Source: Paenibacillus sp. FSL H7-0326 (GTDB taxonomy: Bacteria; Bacillota; Bacilli; Paenibacillales; Paenibacillaceae). Taken from it: DNA of 64,000 nucleotides. This document shows, one piece after another, positions 1 through 9,797 of this stretch. The stretch lies in the NCBI RefSeq assembly GCF_001955535.1, contig NZ_MPVN01000001.1, forward strand, positions 1,674,001-1,738,000, in the 5' to 3' direction. Both the position numbers and the translations under genes were made by a program. Each line of letters begins with the position of its first letter. Position 1 is the first letter of the stretch. The notes below the pieces were generated by a model. The model worked only from the letters and a program-made list of their open reading frames with translations. It was not told where the DNA came from and did no database searches.

Positions 1-418
1 GCTGCAAAACGAGCATATAACAGAGATTGAAATTTCATTTGAGATCGGTTCTGAGGCTCCTGGCGTTAACCCCAATTGGCCTTCTGACATTTCCTTTACT
101 TTAAACGGCATACCGCTCGGAAAATGGACAAGCCCCGGAGACTCGGGACATGGCAGAGGTGTCTTCACACCGGAATGGTGGCATGATGAAGTGAATCAAT
201 ATGGACTCTTGAAGGTCATTCGCATCACAAACGAGGCTACTTTTATTGATGGACAACGCATGTCGGAGATGACCATACAAGATATTCCGATAGAACGTAA
301 TCAATGGACATTCCGTCTAGCTGTTGAACAGGACGCGAAGCATGTCGGTGGATTAACATTATACGGTGAAGGCTTCGGTAATTATAATCAGAACATCATT
401 CTGAGACTTTACCACTAA
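1..418 (+). CDS. C-terminal part of an HTH (ArsR-type) transcriptional regulator, cut by window start
   Basis: An open frame enters from the left edge (first full codon at base 2) and stops at 416-418. The roughly 138 visible residues include EIGSEAPG, TSPGDSGHGRG, TPEWW, QYGLL, GGLTLYGEGFGNY and a final ILRLYH. This pattern is typical of the ligand-type C-terminal half of ArsR-like helix-turn-helix regulators common in Paenibacillus; that is family memory. The DNA-binding N-terminus lies outside the window, so the target is unknown. The gene converges on the NlpC/P60 gene and the two share a terminator hairpin just after this stop codon. Confidence 0.65.
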   Translation, partial: LQNEHITEIEISFEIGSEAPGVNPNWPSDISFTLNGIPLGKWTSPGDSGHGRGVFTPEWWHDEVNQYGLLKVIRITNEATFIDGQRMSEMTIQDIPIERNQWTFRLAVEQDAKHVGGLTLYGEGFGNYNQNIILRLYH

Positions 419-421
419 AAA

Positions 422-447
422 AAGCCTCTTCCGCCAGGAAGAGGCTT
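422..447. terminator. Bidirectional Rho-independent terminator
   Basis: A perfect 11-bp inverted repeat (AAGCCTCTTCC, loop GCCA, GGAAGAGGCTT) is flanked by an A-run on the left and T-rich sequence on the right. It sits between two convergent genes and can serve both. Confidence 0.85.
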
Positions 448-462
448 GTCTTAGATATTATA

Positions 463-1248
463 TTACAGCGCGCTGCCGCCATACAGGAAGCGGTATTCCC
501 AATGCTTGCCTTTGTAAGTATCGACTTTAACACCGCCGGATTCCGTAGAGTACGTATGAAGCATTTTGCCATTACCCAGGTAAATCGCGACATGCGTAAT
601 TCTTGCTGAACTCTTATTGATTCCGGAGTACGAGGATTTGCTCGAACCTTTGTAAGACATGAAGAACATCAGGTCACCGCGTTTCAGAGAAGAAATGCTG
701 GATTTTGCATTCCCTTTGTTCTTAACATATGTTCCTTGTTGACGAGAATCCGCTGGAAGCGTAATACCCGCTCCATCCATGAATGCACGTCTTACAAAAG
801 AAGAACAGTCAAATGTCTTGGTGCTGCTGCGTGGTGCACCGAACTCATAAGGCGTTCCAAGGTATTTCTCACCTGCGTCGATCACTTTCTCCACAGTTTT
901 TGAACTTGTGCTGTTCGCAGAGACGCTGCCGCCGCTAGAAGAACTGCCGCTGCTTACTGTCTTTGTATATTTAGAAGAAGAAGAAATATATCCTGTGTTT
1001 CCTTTTGTATCTTTGACTTTAAGCCAGCTGGATCCAGATGTTCCAAGAACAGATACGGTTTCTCCCTTTTTCAGCATGCGAATGACGGATGAAGAAGTGG
1101 TTGCTTTCTCTCTCAGGTTAACACCGTAGAGTACTTCCTTAGTTGTTGTAGCTGCATAAGCCTGGCTTGAGAATACAGGCATGCTCACTGAGCCGAACAT
1201 TAATGCTGATGCTATAGTTGCAGTTAGTATCTTTTTTGTAACCTTCAT
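463..1248 (-). CDS. Secreted SH3b-NlpC/P60 cell-wall peptidase
   Basis: 261 residues with a Sec signal peptide (MKVTKKILTA..., cleavage near AYA-A at about residue 32). A bacterial SH3 domain at about 35-95 (VNLREKATTSSSVIR, SSWLKVK, TGYIS) is followed by a Ser/Gly linker to about 117, then an NlpC/P60 domain. The catalytic set is visible: Cys148 in FDCSSF, His219 in THVAIYLG and His231 in MLHTYS. Family knowledge: such enzymes cleave gamma-D-Glu-(meso)Dpm bonds in stem peptides, and the SH3b domain binds wall. AGGAGG precedes the ATG. It is monocistronic, with a long leader that can fold (separate entry), suggesting post-transcriptional control. The exact bond cleaved is inferred from family. 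Confidence 0.9.
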   Translation of the reverse strand: MKVTKKILTATIASALMFGSVSMPVFSSQAYAATTTKEVLYGVNLREKATTSSSVIRMLKKGETVSVLGTSGSSWLKVKDTKGNTGYISSSSKYTKTVSSGSSSSGGSVSANSTSSKTVEKVIDAGEKYLGTPYEFGAPRSSTKTFDCSSFVRRAFMDGAGITLPADSRQQGTYVKNKGNAKSSISSLKRGDLMFFMSYKGSSKSSYSGINKSSARITHVAIYLGNGKMLHTYSTESGGVKVDTYKGKHWEYRFLYGGSAL

Positions 1249-1268
1249 GTTGTAGAACCTCCTGAAGT

Positions 1269-1344
1269 TTTAGGTTTTGTTAATTCCTCATGACATCACC
1301 TTGCCATCAACTGTCCCCATTGTAGGACAGGCAAGCAACCTAAA
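1269..1344 (-). promoter_or_regulatory. Structured 5' leader of the NlpC/P60 gene
   Basis: Read on the minus strand, the leader can form an outer 8-bp stem (1337-1344 with 1269-1276), an inner 6-bp stem (1330-1335 with 1300-1305) and, stacked on it, a 5-bp stem (1325-1329 with 1312-1316). The remaining 1345-1655 interval is very A+T-rich and holds only the terminator of the sugar operon. The structure ends about 20 nt before the start codon, close to the ribosome binding site. It does not match the c-di-AMP (ydaO) motif that often precedes such genes. Function unknown; seen by base pairing only. Confidence 0.4.
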
Positions 1345-1499
1345 TCATCTGACTTTAGTCCTAATCACCCCTTTATAAATATAGGCATATAAAACTATAT
1401 AAATACGTTATACGATTTAATTCTAAACTGCATTATAATGATAAAAACAAATCAAAATATCCTTATATATCAACACATTATTACAAATAAGCAAGAAAA

Positions 1500-1549
1500 A
1501 ACAGCCTTAAATTTATTAGGTATATAGACCTATAAATAAAAAGGCTGTT
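1500..1549 (-). terminator. Rho-independent terminator of the sugar ABC operon
   Basis: A long hairpin with outer arms AACAGCC/GGCTGTT and inner arms TAGGT/ACCTA. On the minus strand it is followed by a run of six T (TTTTTTC). It lies about 105 bp past the mmsB stop codon. Confidence 0.8.
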
Positions 1550-1655
1550 ATATGAATTGGATAAACTTACTAGTAGCTACATTGGATATTATATCCGTCA
1601 ATAAATTTTGTTTTTAATTATTAACCTTTTTGTAACCTTTTAAATCGTTTACAAA

Positions 1656-2819
1656 TTATGCAGATCTCTTATTTTTATTGTAGATATCAAACGCTACAGC
1701 TAACAACAGTACTAGACCTTTAATTCCCTGCTGCCAGTCGATACCGAGCCCGATCAGCGACATCCCGTTATTCAGCACACCCATCACCAGACCACCAATA
1801 ATGGCGCCAAATACGGTTCCGATTCCGCCTGAGGCAGAAGCACCGCCGATAAACGCAGCCGCGATGGCATCAAGCTCAAAGTTTGTACCTGCTCTTGGAA
1901 TAGCCGCATTCAGTCTTGCCGTAAAGATCAAACCAGAGATCGCAGCAAGGACACCCATGTTAACAAATACCCAGAAGGTGACCTTCTTCGTTTTTACTCC
2001 GGACAGGCCTGCAGCCTTCTCATTACCACCAACCGCATAAATGTGACGTCCCATAACGGTCTTATTCATAACAAAGGAATAACCTATAATAAGCACGGCA
2101 AGCAGCACCAGGATGTTCGGAATCCCTGCATAGCTGGCAAGCGCTACGAAGAATACGTTAACGACGATAGCGATAAGCACCATTTTCGTTATAAACAGCG
2201 GCGTAGAACTGGTCTCGAATTTATACTTCTGCTGATTCTTACGTGCTTTCACTTCATTAATAATGTAGAGTACGGTTACAATAATCCCTGCAAGGATCGC
2301 TACCAGATTCGTCCCCGCATTCCCGAAGTCCGGAATGAAGCCTGCACTAATCTTCTGAAATCCTTCCGGGAGAGGAGAGATGGACTGACCTTCCAATACA
2401 ATCATCGTTAGACCACGGAACAAGAGCATCCCGGCAAGAGTAACGATAAAGGCAGGTATGCGGACATATGCAATCCAGAACCCTTGCCATGCGCCGATTA
2501 GGGCTCCGAGCAGAAGCGACAGAATGACCGCTACGACAGGATGCAGATTCATATCCACCATCATTATCGCGGCACATGCACCTACAAGGGCAGCTACGGA
2601 GCCTACGGACAAGTCAATATGACCTGTAATGATAACCAGCACCATACCAATGGCAAGGACGAGAATATAGCTGTTTTGCAAGATGAGGTTCGTAATATTG
2701 ATTGGCTCAAATAACAGTCCTCCACTAAGGGCGCCGAACAAGATCATAATGAGTATCAATGCTATAATCATGCCGTACTGGCGAATATTATTTTTGAGCA
2801 GCTGCATTAAGTTATCCAT
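1656..2819 (-). CDS. mmsB: Monosaccharide ABC transporter permease (MmsB/GguB type)
   Basis: 387 residues, highly hydrophobic with about 10 membrane spans. It has the ribose/xylose permease signature, including [13 protein letters not shown] near residue 65, [37 protein letters not shown] and the C-terminal [18 protein letters not shown]. It forms the membrane channel for the ATPase encoded just upstream; the two genes overlap by 8 bp, implying translational coupling. The C-terminus KNKRSA is cytoplasmic. Length fits GguB/MmsB (about 390-400), longer than RbsC (about 320). Specificity (galactose, arabinose, xylose or glucose type) cannot be read from sequence. Confidence 0.88.
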   Translation of the reverse strand: MDNLMQLLKNNIRQYGMIIALILIMILFGALSGGLLFEPINITNLILQNSYILVLAIGMVLVIITGHIDLSVGSVAALVGACAAIMMVDMNLHPVVAVILSLLLGALIGAWQGFWIAYVRIPAFIVTLAGMLLFRGLTMIVLEGQSISPLPEGFQKISAGFIPDFGNAGTNLVAILAGIIVTVLYIINEVKARKNQQKYKFETSSTPLFITKMVLIAIVVNVFFVALASYAGIPNILVLLAVLIIGYSFVMNKTVMGRHIYAVGGNEKAAGLSGVKTKKVTFWVFVNMGVLAAISGLIFTARLNAAIPRAGTNFELDAIAAAFIGGASASGGIGTVFGAIIGGLVMGVLNNGMSLIGLGIDWQQGIKGLVLLLAVAFDIYNKNKRSA

Positions 2820-4362
2820 TTGTATGCCCTCCCGATCTGGTCGTCTTCGTCATGTATTTCATCAACAGCTCTTGATTCGCTTCGCTCCGATCCACCTCAC
2901 CTGTGATCCTTCCTGCATTCATAACGAAGATTCGGTCACAGATGCCGAGTATCTCTGGAAGCTCTGAAGAAATAACGATAATCGCCTTCCCTTCATTTGC
3001 CAGCTCCTGAATAATCGAGTAAATTTCAAACTTGGCCCCTACGTCAATTCCTCTTGTAGGCTCATCGAGTATGAGAATATCCGGCTCGGAATAGATCCAT
3101 TTGCTCAGCACAACCTTCTGCTGATTACCCCCACTGAGGTTCTGGACCTCCTGATGGATGCTGTTCGTTTTGATCTTCAAGCGTTTACGCATTTGCTCTG
3201 CAACGATCACTTCTTCATTCTCATTAATAACAGAAGCCTTCTGCAGCTTGTTGATCCCGGTTAACGAAATGTTCCGTTTAATATCCTGGATCAGTACGAG
3301 CCCATAGTCCTTGCGATCCTCTGTTACATAGGCAAATCCATTATCTATCGCCTGATTGATTGTGTTATTGTGAATGACCTGTCCTTCCTTGCGCAGCTCG
3401 CCTGAGATTTTCTGTCCGTAGGCCTTTCCAAAAATACTCATCGCGAGCTCCGTCCGTCCCGCTCCCATGAGACCAGCAATTCCTACAATCTCTCCGCGCC
3501 GTACATTGAGATTGACTCCATCCAGTACTTTGCGATCGGCATGATGCTCGTGGTATACAGTCCAGTCCTTGACCTCAAGCATCACTTCACCAATGTTTGG
3601 CTTGCGTTCCGGATAGCGATCCGTTAGATCACGGCCAACCATGCCGCGGATAATTCGGTCCTCGCTCATATCCTTCGATTTCATATCCAGTGTTTCGATC
3701 GTCTTGCCATCTCGCAGAATTGTTACGGAGTCCGACACCTCGGATACTTCGTTCAATTTATGTGAAATGAGAATACAAGCGATCCCCTGCCTCTTGAACT
3801 CCAGCATCAGTCTGAGCAGATTTTGACTGTCTGTCTCATTCAGCGCTGCTGTCGGTTCATCCAGAATAAGCAGCTTCACCTTCTTGGACAGTGCCTTCGC
3901 AATCTCGACAAGCTGTTGTTTACCGACACCAATATTCGTGACCAGCGTGTTGGGATTCTCATCCAGCCCCACTTCCTTCAGCAGCTCTGAGGTCTTCGAG
4001 ATTGTCTCCTGCCAATTAATCACCCCTTTGGTTGCCCGTTCGTTACCTAGAAAAATATTCTCGGCAATAGACAAGTACGGGATAAGCGCAAGCTCCTGAT
4101 GGATGATAACAATCCCTTTCTCCTCACTGTCCTTGATCGTTTTGAACTCGCATACCTGATCCTCGAATAAAATATCTCCCTCGTAGGAACCGTAAGGATA
4201 TACTCCGCTCAGGACCTTCATGAGTGTTGATTTGCCCGCACCATTCTCTCCGCATAAGGAATGAATCTCGCCTGCCTTCACTTTCAGGTTTACATTCTCC
4301 AGTGCTTTAACACCGGGAAATTCCTTTGTAATCCCACGCATTTCAAGTATATATTCAGCCAT
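2812..4362 (-). CDS. mmsA: Monosaccharide ABC transporter ATP-binding protein, two ABC cassettes (MmsA/GguA type)
   Basis: 516 residues from the ATG at 4362, chosen because GGGAAGGTG lies just upstream; a frame-extended start at 4383 has no ribosome site. Two fused ABC domains are seen. The N-terminal one has Walker A GENGAGKS and Walker [12 protein letters not shown]. The C-terminal one has a degenerate Walker A (GLMGAGRTE), signature [14 protein letters not shown] and [13 protein letters not shown]. The degenerate second site is usual for carbohydrate (CUT2) ATPases. It powers uptake with MmsB and the lipoprotein ChvE; all three are co-directional within 4 kb. The final codons overlap mmsB. 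Confidence 0.9.
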   Translation of the reverse strand: MAEYILEMRGITKEFPGVKALENVNLKVKAGEIHSLCGENGAGKSTLMKVLSGVYPYGSYEGDILFEDQVCEFKTIKDSEEKGIVIIHQELALIPYLSIAENIFLGNERATKGVINWQETISKTSELLKEVGLDENPNTLVTNIGVGKQQLVEIAKALSKKVKLLILDEPTAALNETDSQNLLRLMLEFKRQGIACILISHKLNEVSEVSDSVTILRDGKTIETLDMKSKDMSEDRIIRGMVGRDLTDRYPERKPNIGEVMLEVKDWTVYHEHHADRKVLDGVNLNVRRGEIVGIAGLMGAGRTELAMSIFGKAYGQKISGELRKEGQVIHNNTINQAIDNGFAYVTEDRKDYGLVLIQDIKRNISLTGINKLQKASVINENEEVIVAEQMRKRLKIKTNSIHQEVQNLSGGNQQKVVLSKWIYSEPDILILDEPTRGIDVGAKFEIYSIIQELANEGKAIIVISSELPEILGICDRIFVMNAGRITGEVDRSEANQELLMKYMTKTTRSGGHTNG

Positions 4363-4398
4363 GATTTCACCTTCCCGCATCAAAAGTTAACAGTCATT

Positions 4399-5484
4399 CT
4401 ATTTCAGCCCAACTTCTTCTTTGGTGTAATATCCGGAATCAATCACTACTTCCTCCAGATTCGTCGCATCCACAGATACCGGCTCAAGCAGGTAGGACGG
4501 CACGACCATTTTTCCATTATCGTAGCTCTCCGTATCATTCACTTCTGCTTCGGTGCCAGAGAGAACGCTTTCAACCATGGCAACCGTTCGCTCCGCCAAC
4601 TGGCGAGTATCCTTAAATATGGTTTGTGTCTGCTCTCCTCTAACGATGGATTTAATGGAGGACAGCTCAGCATCCTGACCGGTTATTACAGGCATCGGAT
4701 TGTTCGAGCTTCCGTACCCTACACCTTTCAGGGAAGAAATGATGCCAAGGCTCAACGAATCGGCTGGAGCGAGAATTGCATCAATCCTCTCATTCGAGTA
4801 ATGCGCACTGATCAAATTATCCATCCGCTTCTGCGCTTCCGCTCCATCCCATCGGAGCGTAGCGATTTGACTCATTGAATTCTGTTTGCTTCGTATAACC
4901 AGCTGACCGGAGTCAATGTACGGCTGTAGTACAGACATGGCACCGTCAAAGAAGAAGTAAGCATTGTTATCGTCCGGTGATCCGCCAAACAGCTCGATAT
5001 TAAACGGTCCCTTGCCTTCCTTCAGGCCCAGCTTCTCCTCTATATAAGATCCTTGAAGTACACCGACTTGATAATTATCAAATGTAGCATAATAGGACAA
5101 ATGCTCTGTATTACGGATCAATCGGTCATAAGCAATGACACGAATGCCTTGGTCATGAGCCTTGCTGATCACATCGGTTAATGTATTCCCGTCAACGGAT
5201 GCAATCACGATGACATCCACGCCTTTCGTAATCATGTTCTCGATCTGTGCAATCTGATTCTCGACTACATCCTCCGCATATTGCAGATCGGTCTTGAAGC
5301 CTTTCTCTTCAAACAGCTTCACCATGTTATTCCCATCGGCTACCCATCTCTCCGCCGATTTCGTTGGCATGGCAATACCGACATAGCCCTGACTTTCGCT
5401 GCCGCCTGTCGTCTCCGCAAGATTACATGCACTCAAAGAGATAACGAGCACGAAGAGAAGAAGATAGGTTAATGCTTTCTTCAT
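4399..5484 (-). CDS. chvE: Sugar-binding lipoprotein of the monosaccharide ABC importer (ChvE type)
   Basis: 361 residues from the ATG at 5484, preceded by AAGGGTGG; an in-frame GTG nine bases earlier lacks spacing. Signal peptide with lipobox LSAC, so it is predicted to be anchored outside the membrane. The mature part is a periplasmic-binding fold of the LacI/RbsB class: [13 protein letters not shown] at the N-terminus, [54 protein letters not shown]. These resemble ChvE/MmsC binding proteins. It delivers monosaccharide to MmsAB. A near-perfect cre box lies about 50 bp upstream, pointing to glucose repression by CcpA. The neighbouring sensor trio is its likely specific activator. Confidence 0.88.
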   Translation of the reverse strand: MKKALTYLLLFVLVISLSACNLAETTGGSESQGYVGIAMPTKSAERWVADGNNMVKLFEEKGFKTDLQYAEDVVENQIAQIENMITKGVDVIVIASVDGNTLTDVISKAHDQGIRVIAYDRLIRNTEHLSYYATFDNYQVGVLQGSYIEEKLGLKEGKGPFNIELFGGSPDDNNAYFFFDGAMSVLQPYIDSGQLVIRSKQNSMSQIATLRWDGAEAQKRMDNLISAHYSNERIDAILAPADSLSLGIISSLKGVGYGSSNNPMPVITGQDAELSSIKSIVRGEQTQTIFKDTRQLAERTVAMVESVLSGTEAEVNDTESYDNGKMVVPSYLLEPVSVDATNLEEVVIDSGYYTKEEVGLK

Positions 5485-5533
5485 CGTTTCCACCCTTTCG
5501 CTTATACGATTGTGCCTGGATTAAAGCTTTTAT

Positions 5534-5547
5534 AGTTAGCGCTTTCA
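5534..5547. promoter_or_regulatory. Catabolite-responsive element (cre) upstream of chvE-mmsA-mmsB
   Basis: On the minus strand the sequence is TGAAAGCGCTAACT, matching the CcpA consensus TGWAANCGNTNWCA at every position but the last. It is 50 bp before the chvE start, consistent with repression at the promoter. Confidence 0.7.
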
Positions 5548-5676
5548 TATCCATTGATCCCTTGTTTCTTCTATATGATATCTCATCCCTTCTTGAAGCG
5601 TCTTTGCACATTTGCAACCGTTTTTATAAAAATCAAACCTTTCTTGGTTATGTCCAGACATGAGTCCTGTGGCAAC

Positions 5677-5704
5677 AAAAAAAACGCCTTGCGGCGCTTT
5701 TTTA
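5677..5704 (-). terminator. Terminator after the response-regulator gene
   Basis: GC-rich hairpin (CGCC-TTGC-GGCG) extended by A:T pairs. On the minus strand it is followed by eight T. It lies about 40 bp past the stop codon of the YesN-like gene, separating sensor and transporter transcripts. Confidence 0.75.
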
Positions 5705-5744
5705 AAAAGAAGAGCTATGTCTTCCATGAATCTATATTGGTCCT

Positions 5745-6950
5745 CTATACAAAGGCTTCGCCCTTACGATATTTATTCGGGGAAATGCCCATGACCTTCT
5801 TGAATGCCGTGCTGAAGTAGTGCTGACTCTCATATCCGATATGATCTGCAATCTCATGCATGGTAAGACTGCTGCTATTCAGCAGCTGTATCGCCTTGTG
5901 AATCCGAATTCCAGTCAGCAGGGCAATAAACGACTCTCCGAGCTCCTTCTTCAGCATACGGCTTAAGTACACCGGTGAAACTCCCAGCTCGGAAGCTACC
6001 AGCTCCAGCGTCAAAGCATGGTTGTGATAATGCTCCTGCAGGTATTGCCGGGCTCTTCGTACGAGCGGAGATAGCGAAGCCTCCTGATAGATGCATTCCT
6101 TACACAGATTGTATGCCTGCAGCAGTTCCATCTCCACTCCAACATCCTCAGACGCGGTGTGAATGGTTACACCCAGATTCTCCTTGGCCGCCTCCTCGAT
6201 CTTCATGAGCAGCTCTGGAGTGAACCTGCTCCAGCTGATCCCCACAATCAGATCAGATCCATTTCTAAACACAAGCGCTTCCGAGGTGCCAATCAGCTCT
6301 TCAACAATGTTCTTGACCGCATACAGATACAGCTGGCGATCGCCTTCCTTCAAGATCGTATTCGGCATGCTTGCCTCCGGCCAGCGGATCACGAGACAGC
6401 TTGCGGGAGAATCTGCAGGAAGAGAAAGCAGACTGAGCTGCATTCTAAGCTCCTCTTCATTCAGTCTGCCTTGTACCCATTCCTGTCCCAGCTGCTCTCG
6501 CAGCACCTCCCTTCTCTTGTGGAGATGCTCCCTGGCAGATGCCTGTTTTTCCTTCTCCAGCTGCTCCTCATCGAGTGAGGCCTTAATTCGCTGCAGCACC
6601 CTCATCAGTTCATCCGTTTCAACCGGCTTCAATATATATTCCTCCACACCCAGCCGAATCGCTTGCTGCGCATAGCTGAATTCATCATACCCTGTAATGA
6701 TAATACATCTGCATTCCTGCTTCTGCTCTCGAAGGGCCTGAATGAATGAGATACCATTCATGATCGGCATATTCATATCGACGAGCACAAGATCAGCTCC
6801 CCGTTCTAGTACAAGCTCCAGTGCTTCCGCTCCGTCTTCGGCGAGTCCGATGACCTCCATGCCAAGTGAAGCCCAGTCTACCGAATCGCTGATTCCTTCA
6901 CGAATGATGGGTTCATCATCAGCGATCAATACTTGATATGGCTTATTCAT
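5745..6950 (-). CDS. YesN-like response regulator (REC + AraC-type HTH)
   Basis: 401 residues. A receiver domain occupies 1-120, with acidic pocket D11/D12, phosphoacceptor D58 in LVLVDMNMP, and K108 in YILKPVE. A linker precedes a C-terminal AraC DNA-binding domain at about 300-395 with two HTHs (LELVASELGVSPVYLSRMLK and IADHIGYESQHYFSTAFKK). It is encoded with its kinase: the ATG overlaps the kinase stop by 4 bp. By family, phosphorylation activates sugar transport genes. The adjacent chvE-mmsA-mmsB operon is the obvious target; this is inference from position. Confidence 0.9.
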   Translation of the reverse strand: MNKPYQVLIADDEPIIREGISDSVDWASLGMEVIGLAEDGAEALELVLERGADLVLVDMNMPIMNGISFIQALREQKQECRCIIITGYDEFSYAQQAIRLGVEEYILKPVETDELMRVLQRIKASLDEEQLEKEKQASAREHLHKRREVLREQLGQEWVQGRLNEEELRMQLSLLSLPADSPASCLVIRWPEASMPNTILKEGDRQLYLYAVKNIVEELIGTSEALVFRNGSDLIVGISWSRFTPELLMKIEEAAKENLGVTIHTASEDVGVEMELLQAYNLCKECIYQEASLSPLVRRARQYLQEHYHNHALTLELVASELGVSPVYLSRMLKKELGESFIALLTGIRIHKAIQLLNSSSLTMHEIADHIGYESQHYFSTAFKKVMGISPNKYRKGEAFV

Positions 6951-8806
6951 AGCTCCTCCTCCTGTTCGTGGTCAGCCATGACTTGAGGCTCGGTCAACAA
7001 AGGATGCTTAATTGTGACCGTCGTTCCTTCCCCCAGCGTGCTGTCCAGCTGTACCCCATAGTCTGTTCCGAATGCAAGCTGAATTCGGGCCTGCACATTT
7101 AACAGGCCATAGCTCTTCTGTGACTCCATCTCTTCATGCTGCTTATCTATGGTCATCAATGGATTGGCAAGCTTCTCCCTCAGCTGCTGAAGCCGCTCCT
7201 CATCCATGCCCGCCCCATTATCTGTGATCGTCATCAGAAGATAGTCGGTTTGCTGTTCTACCTGAATTCGAATGATACCTGCACCGCGCCTAGCCTTGAT
7301 CCCATGATAGATCGCGTTCTCCACAATCGGCTGCATGATCAGCTTGACGACATAGAATTTTCTGGCCTCCTCCTGCAGCTCGATCTGGCAGTTCAGCCGG
7401 TCCCGATAACGGGTCTTCTGGATCTGTAAATAGCTGGTGATATGATCTATCTCTTCGGATACCGGAATCATGCTGCTGCCCTTACTGAGCCCGATCCGAA
7501 ACAATCGGGATAACGATTTCACCATTTCGGATACATCTTCTGCCCCCTGCTTGTGTGCCATCCAGTGGATGGTATCCAGTGTGTTATACAAAAAGTGCGG
7601 CTTGATGTGGGCGGTAAGACTGCGCAGCTCAGCTGCCTGCTTCTGTTTTTCTTTTCTCCGATTCATGGCCATCAGCTTCTTGATCTCCTGCAGCATCCGG
7701 TTAAAGCTGACACCGAGCATTCCGACCTCATCCCCACGGTTACCGAGATTACGCAGCGTCATGTCACCTTTTTCCGCCTTCTGCATCAAGCTCATCAAGT
7801 GATGAATCGGCCTTGAGATGGATTGTGACAGCACATAGGCTGCCGTTAGTCCAAACAAGCAAACAATAAATAAATAGCAAATCACATAAAAGTGAATTTC
7901 TCTTACGGCAATTGCTGAATCACCCGTATTGAACACCCCAATGGTACGCCAGCCTGTGTAAGAAGAGGTTTGATATTGAAACTGAAAGTTCTGTTCTCCG
8001 ACTTGTTTCGTAAAGGTTCCATAGGAGGCATCTTCAAACCAGGAGCCCTCCAGCTGAGTAATGATGGACTGATCCGGTGCAAAGATTTTATTCCCATCCT
8101 GATCCTGAATCATTAAATATCCATCTTTACCTAGCGTGACATCCCTTGCAATGCCAGCAATCGAGAACAGCTTCAAGTCAATCAAAATAACACCTCGCGT
8201 CTCACGGGTCTCCGGATCAACCAAAGCCCTGGATACAGATACCACTTCATCCGGTGTATAGTTCACATGGGTAGTGACTCTCCGCTCTCCAGGGTGCCCG
8301 ATGACCGTAAAGATCCCTTTATGATCCACGGCATCCTGATACCAGCTCTCTTGAGTGAGATCTGTATCGTCTACAGCATACATTTCGTTGCTTATATATT
8401 CCCCTTCATTATTAATAATCAGTATGCCTGCAATATCGGGATGAAGTGTCGTAAATCCCTGCAAAAATGCTTGAACACTTCCTGAGCTCTTCACCTGCTC
8501 TCTTGCTTCGGGATCACCATCAATAAACAGCTGAACATCCTCATCAAATTCGGTGAGATAGGTAATGTTCTGCAAATTCTCAATGGACTTGTCGAGCGAC
8601 TGATTCACTTTTCCGATCAGCTGCAGTGTATTGTCTTCGACCTGCCTTTCCACAATTCGATCGACTGTCCAATTTACAATTAGTCCAAGACCCAGCGCTG
8701 GTACGATACCAATCAATACAAAAAGAATGGAGAGCTGATAACGCAGCGGCATTTGACTGAATTGAAGCCGGTTCCATAACCGTGGAGATCTGCGTTCATT
8801 TCGCAT
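6947..8806 (-). CDS. YesM-like sensor histidine kinase
   Basis: 619 residues from the ATG at 8806, chosen for GTGGAG 6 nt upstream. A membrane span at about 25-47 is followed by a roughly 265-residue extracellular Cache-like region and a second span near 305-328. Then come a HAMP domain, a His_kinase domain with the phosphoacceptor His404 in HIKPHFLYNTLD, and HATPase_c boxes (IVENAIYHG, DNGAGMD, GLLNVQARI, GEGTTVTI). It phosphorylates the YesN-like regulator encoded next. Its start lies inside the end of the sugar-binding sensor gene (11-bp overlap), so three proteins are translationally coupled. The input is probably the tethered binding protein (inferred). Confidence 0.9.
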   Translation of the reverse strand: MRNERRSPRLWNRLQFSQMPLRYQLSILFVLIGIVPALGLGLIVNWTVDRIVERQVEDNTLQLIGKVNQSLDKSIENLQNITYLTEFDEDVQLFIDGDPEAREQVKSSGSVQAFLQGFTTLHPDIAGILIINNEGEYISNEMYAVDDTDLTQESWYQDAVDHKGIFTVIGHPGERRVTTHVNYTPDEVVSVSRALVDPETRETRGVILIDLKLFSIAGIARDVTLGKDGYLMIQDQDGNKIFAPDQSIITQLEGSWFEDASYGTFTKQVGEQNFQFQYQTSSYTGWRTIGVFNTGDSAIAVREIHFYVICYLFIVCLFGLTAAYVLSQSISRPIHHLMSLMQKAEKGDMTLRNLGNRGDEVGMLGVSFNRMLQEIKKLMAMNRRKEKQKQAAELRSLTAHIKPHFLYNTLDTIHWMAHKQGAEDVSEMVKSLSRLFRIGLSKGSSMIPVSEEIDHITSYLQIQKTRYRDRLNCQIELQEEARKFYVVKLIMQPIVENAIYHGIKARRGAGIIRIQVEQQTDYLLMTITDNGAGMDEERLQQLREKLANPLMTIDKQHEEMESQKSYGLLNVQARIQLAFGTDYGVQLDSTLGEGTTVTIKHPLLTEPQVMADHEQEEEL

Positions 8807-9797
8807 AATACTGCTCCACATTCTGTTTAGTAACAACATTAATTCCGGTATCGACCTGGACTGGAACCGGTGACACCTCGTCTGTCGCAGAAGGAGCTGG
8901 AATCGTTAGATCATGATGAAGATGGAACAAATATTGTAAGGACCAGTAGCCCATATTCCAAGTTCCCTGTGCGATGCTTGCCGCAATAGCACCTTCCTTA
9001 ATCAGATCAAGTGTGGCTTTGTTCGTATCAAAGCTCACAATTTGAACCGGCCCCCCCTGCTGCTGAACCGCTTTAGCGACACCGACACCGCTTGCTGCCT
9101 CGGTGACAAATACTCCGGCAAGATCCGGATACTTCTCAAGCAGTGCCGCCGTCACTTGCTCTGCATCTACTGCATTTCCTTTTCCGTTGACTGTGTCGAC
9201 CACTTCCATCATTGGATAGGCGGCCTCCAGCGTATCCTTGAATCCTTGAATCCGCTCTGTATGATTATGCTGTCCAGGTACAGTAACGATGGCTACCTGC
9301 CCCTCTCTTCCTGTAAGCTTTGCGATCTGGGCTGCTGCTGTCGATCCTGCGTTATAATTATTCGTTGCCAGGAATGAGTAAGCTTTGCTGTTCGGTGCTC
9401 CTGAGTCAAACAGCACGACAGGGATGTTTGACTCAATCGCGCGGTCGATAACGCCATCGAGTCCATTCGTATCAATAGCAGAGATGGCAATGCCTGCTGG
9501 TTTCTTGGCAATCACCTGGTCCAGCACCATAATCTGCTCCTGCAGGTCGTACTCGGTTGCTCCTCTATATTCGATGGACACATTCAGAGCATCAGCCGCA
9601 TCCTCAAAGCCCTTCAGGACACTCTTCCAGTATTCCGAGCCGGATTGAAAGGTGACCATCACATAACGCTCCGAAATATCTCCTCTTAGGCCTTCACCCG
9701 CGGTTCCTCTATTGTCCACGTCCTCTGTTTTGTATTGAAATATATAAACCAAAAAAGCGAATATCAAAAGCGCATAGATCAGCATCATCTTCTTCAA
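8796..9797 (-). CDS. Membrane-tethered sugar-binding protein, putative sensor subunit of the YesM/YesN pair
   Basis: 333 residues from a TTG at 9797, the only candidate with a well-placed site (GGAGG, 10 nt away). The N-terminus LKKMMLIYALLIFAFLV is a single membrane anchor without a lipobox cysteine. The rest is an RbsB/LacI-like binding fold (VTFQSGSEYWKSVL, KPAGIAISAID, VVLFDSGAP, TNNYNAGSTAA, GVFVTEAASG, IVSFDTNK). It is the first gene of a run with a YesM-like kinase and YesN-like regulator. Such stand-alone binding proteins (for example XylFII next to LytS in clostridia) act as sugar receptors for the kinase rather than as transport subunits. That role is inferred from anchor type and context. 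Confidence 0.82.
   Translation of the reverse strand: MKKMMLIYALLIFAFLVYIFQYKTEDVDNRGTAGEGLRGDISERYVMVTFQSGSEYWKSVLKGFEDAADALNVSIEYRGATEYDLQEQIMVLDQVIAKKPAGIAISAIDTNGLDGVIDRAIESNIPVVLFDSGAPNSKAYSFLATNNYNAGSTAAAQIAKLTGREGQVAIVTVPGQHNHTERIQGFKDTLEAAYPMMEVVDTVNGKGNAVDAEQVTAALLEKYPDLAGVFVTEAASGVGVAKAVQQQGGPVQIVSFDTNKATLDLIKEGAIAASIAQGTWNMGYWSLQYLFHLHHDLTIPAPSATDEVSPVPVQVDTGINVVTKQNVEQYYAK

Noticed and set aside
1249..1380. c-di-AMP (ydaO-type) riboswitch
   Set aside because: Expected because of the gene type, but the conserved GGGGGACCCA- and CCGACAGCTAACC-like blocks of that family are not present.
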